This document shows positions 58,766 to 64,000 of a stretch of 64,000 bases of DNA, one piece after another; the stretch's first letter is position 1, and every line of letters starts with the position of its first letter. Origin of the DNA: Equibacterium sp963662035 (GTDB lineage: Bacteria > Bacteroidota > Bacteroidia > Bacteroidales > UBA932). The stretch lies in the NCBI GenBank assembly GCA_963662035.1, contig CAVLDO010000002.1:68291-132290 (forward strand), given 5' to 3'. The position numbers and the translations under genes were made by a program. The notes under the pieces were generated by a model. It had not been told where the DNA came from, ran no database searches, and saw only the letters and a list, made by a program, of their open reading frames with translations.

Positions 58766-59596
58766 ATGAATTTTATGAAAAGCCTTAAAAGGATTCTGAC
58801 TGCGGCTGTTGTGACTGCTGCGGCAATAGCCTGCACGCCAAAGGAGAAGGTGCTGGTGCTCTATTATTCGCAGACCGGCAACACCCGCGCCGTGGCGGAG
58901 AAAATCTGCAGTCTCACGGGAGCTGACATAGAAGAGATCACTGCCGTGGATCCCTACAGCGGCACATACGAAGAGACCATCAACCGCTGCCTCAGAGAGC
59001 GCGAATCGGGCGCGCTGCCCGAAATAAACCAGGTTGAGAGTGATCTTTCGCAGTACGACGTCATCTTTCTGGGCTATCCCGTATGGTTCGGAACCTGCGC
59101 CCGCCCCGTGCTCACATTCCTTGGCGAAGAGAGCCTCTCAGGTAAGAAAATCGTCCCCTTCTGCACATTCGGCAGCGGCGGCCTCAAGAGCAGCACCGAT
59201 GACATCAAGGCCCTGCAGGGCGCATCTCAAGTGGCGCCCGGATTCGGAATCAGAGCGGCCCGTATGCATGCTATGGAGGCAGAACTTGACCGCTTTCTCA
59301 AAGAGAGGGGCTACATCGCCGGCGAGGTAGTGAAGCTCGATGAATTCGGCCGGATGCATCCCGCAAGCGAGGCCGAGGCGGCCATATTTGACGAGGCGGT
59401 GGCCGGCTACCGTATGATCAGCGCCCGCGCCTCGCAAGTGGCCAGCCGCAGCATCCCAGGCGGCACCGAATATCTCTTCACGGCGGTGGATCTGCCCCGC
59501 GAGGGGGAGGAGCCGGCAGATAATCCGCGCACAATGCAGGTTTATGTCACTGTTGCAGACGGCGCAGCCCCCGAATTCACCCAAGTCGTGAGATAA
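58766..59596 (+). CDS. Lipoprotein with flavodoxin domain
   Basis: I start at 58766 (MNFMKSLKRILTAAVVTAAAIAC); Met4 (58775) is possible. The signal ends in a lipobox with Cys23, so the protein should be exported and lipidated. Residues about 28-185 are a flavodoxin-like domain with the FMN-phosphate loop YYSQTGNTRAVAEKI, then YDVIFLGYPVWFGTCARP and PFCTFGSGGLKSS. The C-terminal 80 residues are unassigned. A lipid-anchored flavodoxin outside the cytoplasm is unusual; its redox partner is unknown. Confidence 0.85.
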   Translation: MNFMKSLKRILTAAVVTAAAIACTPKEKVLVLYYSQTGNTRAVAEKICSLTGADIEEITAVDPYSGTYEETINRCLRERESGALPEINQVESDLSQYDVIFLGYPVWFGTCARPVLTFLGEESLSGKKIVPFCTFGSGGLKSSTDDIKALQGASQVAPGFGIRAARMHAMEAELDRFLKERGYIAGEVVKLDEFGRMHPASEAEAAIFDEAVAGYRMISARASQVASRSIPGGTEYLFTAVDLPREGEEPADNPRTMQVYVTVADGAAPEFTQVVR

Positions 59597-59626
59597 CCCT
59601 CTCGCCCTTACCGCAGTCCCGCTGCC

Positions 59627-60001
59627 TTATTTGCAGGCCACGCAGTCGATTTCTACCAGCGCCCCTTTGGGCAGAGCTTTCACTGCAAATGCGCAGCGGG
59701 CGGGGTATGGCGCGCTGAAATATTCGGCATAGATACCGTTCATCGCGGCAAAATCGGCTATGTCCGCCAGGAACACCGTGGTTTTAACCACCTTGTTCAT
59801 ACCGGACCCCGCCTCTTCGAGAATCGACTTGAGGTTTTGCAGGCACTGTCGGGTCTGCGACTCTATGCCCCCTTCAGCAAATGAGCCTGTGGCGGGGTCG
59901 ATGGGCAGCTGCCCCGAAACGTAAATTGTGCCGGCATATTCGATCGCCTGACTGTAAGGGCCGATGGCGGCCGGTGCGTTGACTGTGCTTATCTGTTTCA
60001 T
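59627..60001 (-). CDS. ridA: RidA-family reactive intermediate deaminase
   Basis: A 124-residue trimeric enzyme (start at 60001, MKQISTVNAP) that hydrolyses enamine/imine intermediates of PLP enzymes such as serine dehydratase. Motifs: APAAIGPYSQAIEYAGTIYV, SGQLPIDPATG and the C-terminal RCAFAVKALPKGALVEIDCV with the substrate-binding Arg and Glu. It is convergent with the flavodoxin gene. Confidence 0.95.
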   Translation of the reverse strand: MKQISTVNAPAAIGPYSQAIEYAGTIYVSGQLPIDPATGSFAEGGIESQTRQCLQNLKSILEEAGSGMNKVVKTTVFLADIADFAAMNGIYAEYFSAPYPARCAFAVKALPKGALVEIDCVACK

Positions 60002-60069
60002 AATAATTGTATTTTGCCCCAAATTTAGCCGTTTTTGCCGATAACTGAATATTTTGCCACATTTGCCCT

Positions 60070-60735
60070 ATGAAAAAATACCGTCTCATACTTCTCTGTC
60101 TGATAATCTGCGCGGTTTCTTGTGCAGAAGGCGACCGCAGCGTAAATATTGCCGGTCACCGTTTTGTGGACCTTGCCCTGCCCGGCGGCACCCTTTGGGC
60201 CGCTACAAATGTCGGCGCGAAGATCGACGCCGACGCCGGCTATTATTTTGCCTGGGGCGAAACATCTCCCAAGAGCTGTTATTCGTGGGAGACATACAGT
60301 CTCGGCTCGGGGCAAGTGCGGCTGCTCAAGTACAATGCCCCCGATGCCTTTGAGGCACTCGCTCCGGAAGATGATGCCGCCTCGGCCGCTTGGGGCGCCG
60401 AGTGCCGGATGCCAACCATTGCTGACTTCGCGGAGCTGCGCGATACCCTCAACTGCACTTGGCGGTGGACCTCCCGCACCGATTCCAACGGGGATGATGT
60501 AAGCGGATACCTTGTAACGAGCGTGCGCAACGGCAATTCGATTTTTCTGCCTGCTGCGGGCTGCCGCGATGATGGCGCCTATTTCAACCTCGGTAAAATG
60601 GGCTACTACTGGTCGGGCGTCCGCAGCCCGCTCTATCCTGACTGCGCCTTTTATCTCGCCCTTGAGAGCTATTTTCCCTACACAAGCTACGACAGCCGCT
60701 TCTACGGCCTTTCTGTCCGCCCTGTCCTCAAATAA
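60070..60735 (+). CDS. Small lipoprotein, fibrobacter-major-paralogous/DUF1566-like domain
   Basis: A 221-residue protein with lipobox at MKKYRLILLCLIICAVSC (Cys18). The sequence GGTLWAATNVGAK, GYYFAWGETSPK, CRMPTIADFAELRD, GNSIFLPAAG, YYWSGV and YGLSVRPVLK matches a domain common in secreted Bacteroidota and Fibrobacter proteins (C-type-lectin-like fold). It is probably on the cell surface or in the periplasm. Function unknown. A degraded -7-like TATTTTG lies about 14 bp before the ATG. Confidence 0.8.
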   Translation: MKKYRLILLCLIICAVSCAEGDRSVNIAGHRFVDLALPGGTLWAATNVGAKIDADAGYYFAWGETSPKSCYSWETYSLGSGQVRLLKYNAPDAFEALAPEDDAASAAWGAECRMPTIADFAELRDTLNCTWRWTSRTDSNGDDVSGYLVTSVRNGNSIFLPAAGCRDDGAYFNLGKMGYYWSGVRSPLYPDCAFYLALESYFPYTSYDSRFYGLSVRPVLK

Positions 60736-61118
60736 TTCCCGCTTTGGGCAGGCCGGATTCGGTGAGGGCCATTGCGGCGGAGAAGTCGCGCTATGAGGTG
60801 AGGGAGCTGAATGTTCAGGCCGATTATGAGGATGCGGCCGCCGTCGCCGCAGAGATCGGCGACCCGGTAGACGAAGAGTTTGTTCCGGCGGAGGATGAAC
60901 TGGGTGTCGGGGTAGTATTCGCCGTTGTCGGGGTTCATCACGAGAAGAACGGACGCTCAGATGAAGATGCCGCTCTTGGAGGAGGTGATGCGGAGGTCGG
61001 AGATCATCTGGCTGAGGTCTTCGCGCCGGATTTTGTCGTTGAAGCGGCGGGAGTCCTTGGGGTCGGAGAGCCTCTTGTATTTGGCGTCTGCTATGACGGT
61101 GTCCTTGATTAAGTCCGG
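60736..61118 (-). pseudogene. Decayed McrC-like (5-methylcytosine restriction) fragment
   Basis: The 426 bp between the lipoprotein gene and tRNA-Lys hold no intact gene. On the minus strand one frame reads PDLIKDTVIADAKYKRLSDP, FNDKIRREDLSQMISDLRIT, SSKSGIFI, an in-frame TGA (60957-60959), then VLLVMNPDNGEYYPD and IGLNIQLP. The DAKYK string and neighbours resemble the nuclease end of McrC/DUF2357-type proteins, with the N-terminal two thirds missing. The fragment starts right behind the tRNA-Lys terminator. Identity is moderate; that it is non-functional is clear. Confidence 0.5.
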
Positions 61119-61121
61119 GAC

Positions 61122-61158
61122 AGAAAAACAATGAAGGGCAACCTTGCGGCTGCCCTTC
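61122..61158 (-). terminator. Terminator of tRNA-Lys
   Basis: On the minus strand an 11-bp stem (GAAGGGCAGCC with GGTTGCCCTTC) closed by a GCAA tetraloop, followed by TGTTTTTCTG. Confidence 0.85.
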
Positions 61159-61161
61159 AAG

Positions 61162-61234
61162 TGCTCCCTCAGGGGCTCGAACCCTGGACCCCAACATTAA
61201 GAGTGTCGTGCTCTACCAACTGAGCTAAGGAAGC
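61162..61234 (-). tRNA. tRNA-Lys (anticodon CTT)
   Basis: Cloverleaf on the minus strand: acceptor GCTTCCT with AGGGAGC, D arm TTAGCTCAGTTGGTAGAGC region, anticodon stem CGACA/TGTTG with loop CTCTTAA (anticodon CTT, reads AAG), T arm CAGGG TTCGAGC CCCTG, discriminator A. CCA is not encoded. Confidence 0.95.
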
Positions 61235-61251
61235 GTTTTGTTTTGGGATTG

Positions 61252-61281
61252 CAAATGTAGACATATTTTTTGATTTGCCAA
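61252..61281 (-). promoter_or_regulatory. Consensus promoter of tRNA-Lys
   Basis: On the minus strand TTG (61279-61281), 19-bp spacer, TACATTTG (61252-61259); start near 61246. Confidence 0.8.
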
Positions 61282-61302
61282 ATTTAAGGTGCATTTTTTG
61301 TT

Positions 61303-61310
61303 TAACTTTG
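61303..61310 (+). promoter_or_regulatory. Putative -7 box of clpC
   Basis: TAACTTTG ends 8 bp before the ATG at 61319. At the -33 position the sequence is AAT. The tRNA-Lys promoter overlaps on the other strand. Confidence 0.5.
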
Positions 61311-61318
61311 CCGCCGTT

Positions 61319-63910
61319 ATGGCAAAAGATTTTACAAGAGACCTGCAGAAGGTATTCAAATACACCCGTGAAGAAGCTGCCCGTCTGGGCAATAGAGAGG
61401 CAACACTGGATCATATTTTTCTTGCTCTGCTGCGCAGCGGCGACGATGATGTCTGCGCCCTGCTCAAGAATATGGGGGTGAATACAGAAATGGTGCGCGC
61501 CGAGATGGAAAGTGTGCTGAAAGAGCCTGAACCGGTACCTTACGAGCAGACGGAAAGCATCACTTTCAGCTCCGACATCGATGAATTCTACCGCAATGTG
61601 TCGCAGGAAATCTCCCGCAGCGGAGTCAAATCCCCCACGATGGTTGTGGTGCTGCTGGCAATCCTCAAGAATTCCGGCACAATCGTGGCGCCCATTCTTT
61701 CCCGCAGCGGCGTCGATTATGATTCCGTGAAAAAGTTCAGTGTCGCGGGCCCGGAGTTCAGAGTCGGTAAGAGTGCGGAGGATGTCGGCAGTGTTAAGGA
61801 AAGCGCTGATACGGGTGCGAAGGCAAAAGAAAATGAGAGAGCGCACCCCATTGATAATGTAAGTCAACCCCGGACGCGCGGAACTGTCGCAAAAATAACC
61901 GATGCCGCCGCTGCGCAGTCAGACTCTGGAGATGCGGCCCTCAAGGCGGATCCCGGTGCCCCTTCAAGCATTAGCCGGGGATTTGAATTACATAAGAAGT
62001 GTGAGTCGCAGACCCCCAATCTGGATAAGTTCGGGGTAGACCTCACGGCTATGGCATCCGGCGGCAAGCTGGACCCGGTGGTGGGGAGAGGGCGCGAAAT
62101 AGAGCGTCTGCTGCAGGTGCTCGTCCGCCGCAAAAAGAACAACCCCGTGCTGATAGGCGAGGCCGGAGTGGGCAAAACCGCCATTGTGGAGTCTCTCGCG
62201 CAGCGCATCGTGGACCGTCAGGTGCCCCGCGCACTGCTGGGCAAACGCCTCCTCACCATAGATATGGGTGCTGTGGTGGCCGGCACCAAATACCGCGGGC
62301 AGTTTGAAGAGCGTATGCGCGGCATAGTGGAAGAACTCAAGGCATCGAAAGATGTCATTGTGTTTATCGACGAAATCCACACTCTGGTGGGAGCGGGGGC
62401 GCAGGCCGGCAGCCTTGATGCCGCCAATCTGCTCAAGCCGGCCCTCTCGCGCGGAGAAATCCAGTGCATCGGTGCCACAACGCTCGATGAATACCGCAAT
62501 GTGATAGAGAAAGACGGGGCTCTGGAGCGCCGCTTTCAGAAGATCCTGGTGGAGCCCACCGACTTTGAGCAGACCCTTGCGGTGCTGGAGGGGCTCAGAC
62601 CCAAATACGAGAAATTCCACAATGTGACATACAGCAACGCCGCCCTCAAGGCGTGCGTGACCCTCTCGGGCCGCTACATCACCGACCGTATGCAGCCCGA
62701 CAAGGCTATCGACGTGATGGACGAGGCAGGGGCCCGGCTCAATGCCGGCATAGAGGCTTTCGACGGCGCGGATAAGTCCGACGCACCGCAGCTGGAGAAA
62801 CTGCGCGAGGCAAAGCGCGCTGCAGCCGCTTCGGGCGACTTCAAGGAGGCGGCCCGGCTGCGCGAGAGCGAGCAGGAACTGCTTTCTGCGGTGGAAAATG
62901 CACTGCCGGAGCCTGCCGACGGCGCCGCCCGCACCCTTCAGGAGGAGCACATCGCCTCCGTGGTGTCGATGATGACCAACATCCCCATACACCGCGTCAC
63001 CGCCACCGAAGGGCAGCGGCTGCTCTCGATGTCCGACAACCTCAAGCGGCAGATAGTGGGGCAGGACGAAGCCGTGAGTGCGGTGGTTGGGGCCATCCGG
63101 CGCAACCGCGCCGGGCTGCGCGACCCCGGCAAGCCAGTCGGCACATTCATATTTCTGGGTCCGACCGGCGTGGGCAAGACCTTCTTGGCCAAGAAGCTGG
63201 CGGAGTATATGTTCGACAGCGAGGACAATCTAATCCGGGTGGATATGAGCGAATATATGGAGAAGTATTCGGTGAGCTCACTCATCGGGGCGCCTCCCGG
63301 CTATGTCGGCTACGACCAGGGAGGACAGCTCAGCGAGCAGGTGCGCCGCAAGCCCTACAGCGTGGTGCTTTTCGATGAGATAGAGAAGGCCCATCCCGAC
63401 ATCTTCAACCTGCTGCTGCAGGTGCTCGACGAGGGACGCCTGACCGATGCCGCCGGCCGCAAAGTCGATTTCCGCAACACCATTCTGATACTCACCTCCA
63501 ACATCGGCAGCCGGCAGGCGAGCGAGCTGGGGGGCGGCATCGGCTTCAAAACCGGGAGTGAAGAGGGAACTGCGGTGCGTCAGAATATGATAATAGAGAA
63601 GGAGTTGCGGCGCAAGTTCTCTCCCGAGTTCCTCAACCGCATAGACGACCGCATCCTGTTCAACCCCCTATCGCGGGAGGATGTGGACAAGATTCTGGAC
63701 ATCGAACTGGAGAAGTTCCGCCGCCGCATTTCCAGGATGGGCTATAGCGTGGAAGTTACTCCCGAGACCCGCAGCAAGATTCTTGACGAGGGCTACGACC
63801 CCGAATACGGAGCCCGCCCCCTGAAGCGCTCCATCCAGAAATACCTTGAAGATCCGCTATCCGAGCTCATCCTGGCCGGCAAAGCGGAGAGTTCGGAGTT
63901 TAGAATTTAG
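61319..63910 (+). CDS. clpC: ClpC-type AAA+ protease ATP-binding subunit
   Basis: An 863-residue HSP100 unfoldase starting at 61319 (MAKDFTRDLQKVF). Parts: Clp_N repeat domain (1-145), a poorly conserved charged linker (about 150-235), AAA+ 1 with Walker A GEAGVGKTAI (Lys286) and Walker B VIVFIDEIHTL, a UVR-like middle segment (LEKLREAKRAAAASGDFKEA), AAA+ 2 with GPTGVGKTFL (Lys620) and VVLFDEIEKAHPD, and a C-terminal small domain. GGGIGF fits the ClpP-binding loop, so it should feed substrates to ClpP. The UVR motif favours ClpC over ClpA or ClpB. The linker after Clp_N is long for the family. Confidence 0.93.
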   Translation: MAKDFTRDLQKVFKYTREEAARLGNREATLDHIFLALLRSGDDDVCALLKNMGVNTEMVRAEMESVLKEPEPVPYEQTESITFSSDIDEFYRNVSQEISRSGVKSPTMVVVLLAILKNSGTIVAPILSRSGVDYDSVKKFSVAGPEFRVGKSAEDVGSVKESADTGAKAKENERAHPIDNVSQPRTRGTVAKITDAAAAQSDSGDAALKADPGAPSSISRGFELHKKCESQTPNLDKFGVDLTAMASGGKLDPVVGRGREIERLLQVLVRRKKNNPVLIGEAGVGKTAIVESLAQRIVDRQVPRALLGKRLLTIDMGAVVAGTKYRGQFEERMRGIVEELKASKDVIVFIDEIHTLVGAGAQAGSLDAANLLKPALSRGEIQCIGATTLDEYRNVIEKDGALERRFQKILVEPTDFEQTLAVLEGLRPKYEKFHNVTYSNAALKACVTLSGRYITDRMQPDKAIDVMDEAGARLNAGIEAFDGADKSDAPQLEKLREAKRAAAASGDFKEAARLRESEQELLSAVENALPEPADGAARTLQEEHIASVVSMMTNIPIHRVTATEGQRLLSMSDNLKRQIVGQDEAVSAVVGAIRRNRAGLRDPGKPVGTFIFLGPTGVGKTFLAKKLAEYMFDSEDNLIRVDMSEYMEKYSVSSLIGAPPGYVGYDQGGQLSEQVRRKPYSVVLFDEIEKAHPDIFNLLLQVLDEGRLTDAAGRKVDFRNTILILTSNIGSRQASELGGGIGFKTGSEEGTAVRQNMIIEKELRRKFSPEFLNRIDDRILFNPLSREDVDKILDIELEKFRRRISRMGYSVEVTPETRSKILDEGYDPEYGARPLKRSIQKYLEDPLSELILAGKAESSEFRI

Positions 63911-63937
63911 TGCCGATTACATCAGAGCGAATAGGTA

Positions 63938-63999
63938 CGGATGCCTTAAAGGGGCTTGGCGGGTAGAAAAAATACCCGCTACGCCCCTTTAGGCATCCG
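63938..63999. repeat. Long imperfect hairpin at the right edge
   Basis: Arms of 28 and 27 nt (63938-63965 and 63973-63999) are inverted copies with one bulged T and two mismatches, around a short A-rich loop. Shared blocks include CGGATGCCT/AGGCATCCG and AAAGGGG/CCCCTTT. No T-run is visible before the window ends. It could be the clpC terminator or a dispersed palindromic element. Confidence 0.75.
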
Positions 64000-64000
64000 C

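Noticed and set aside
60736..61161. Attachment-site duplication next to tRNA-Lys
   Set aside because: I looked for a second copy of the tRNA 3' end within the window and saw none, so no att site is claimed.
1..64000. CRISPR array, insertion sequences, prophage or rRNA genes
   Set aside because: No regularly spaced direct repeats, transposase, integrase, phage structural genes or rRNA-like sequence were seen.

Overview
The window comes from a member of the order Bacteroidales (phylum Bacteroidota). The evidence is a Sus-type polysaccharide utilisation locus, Mfa/FimA-type (type V) fimbrial genes, a serine palmitoyltransferase, an OMP_b-brl_3 outer-membrane protein, and promoters with the TTG / 19 bp / TAnnTTTG architecture of this phylum. 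Codon usage is rich in G and C at third positions, as in Alistipes-like or other high-G+C Bacteroidales. That genus-level hint is inference. The sequence is almost entirely coding, with many 1-8 bp gene overlaps. I see no insertion sequence, prophage, CRISPR array or rRNA operon.

Layout. 1-6.9 kb: right part of a beta-1,4-galactan (pectic arabinogalactan) utilisation locus: SusD (cut by the left edge), surface glycan-binding protein, GH53 endo-galactanase, GH2 beta-galactosidase. 7-9.9 kb (minus): a large TonB-receptor-like barrel protein. 10-13 kb: a 988-aa protein with receiver-like domains and a PEP/pyruvate-dikinase-type ATP-grasp domain. 13.1-16.5 kb: coiled-coil protein, zapA, a probable 6S RNA, rny, DUF3467 protein and a HAD phosphatase. 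16.5-23.6 kb: maf, valS, tatA, tatC, an ABC-F ATPase and rlmB. 23.6-24.5 kb (minus): DUF2807 protein. 24.6-28.9 kb: PiT phosphate transporter, phosphate-selective porin and an unknown secreted protein. 28.9-31.7 kb: ansA (minus), tRNA-Glu(CTC) and gltX. 31.9-37.5 kb (minus): membrane LytTR regulator and a fimbrial operon (DUF3575, Mfa2/FimB anchor, tip-like protein with a BIG2 domain, stalk-like subunit). 37.6-39.1 kb: CobW-type GTPase and a YegP/DUF1508 protein.

39.2-45.8 kb is the most coherent biosynthetic block: acpP, an acyl-activating AMP ligase, fabF, fabZ and fabI, then on its own promoter serine palmitoyltransferase and an SDR that is a good candidate for 3-ketosphinganine reductase. 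It looks like a self-contained route from fatty-acid activation and elongation to a sphingoid base. 45.8-51.7 kb (minus) is a compact aromatic operon. Its first gene fuses a chorismate mutase domain to 3-dehydroquinate synthase, followed by aroC, aroQ, aroA, tyrA and DAHP synthase; aroE and aroK are absent. 51.7-54.0 kb: a duplicated DUF1538 membrane protein with two PII-like proteins, a candidate regulated transporter of unknown substrate. 54-60.7 kb: MATE exporter, DUF3737 beta-helix protein, PatB-type C-S lyase, PAP2 acid phosphatase, LMW tyrosine phosphatase (minus), lipoprotein flavodoxin, RidA (minus) and a small lipoprotein. 60.7-61.2 kb: a decayed McrC-like restriction remnant beside tRNA-Lys(CTT). 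61.3-63.9 kb: clpC, followed by a long hairpin at the right edge.

All coordinates, motifs and overlaps were read by eye. Family names come from sequence recognition without database searches.
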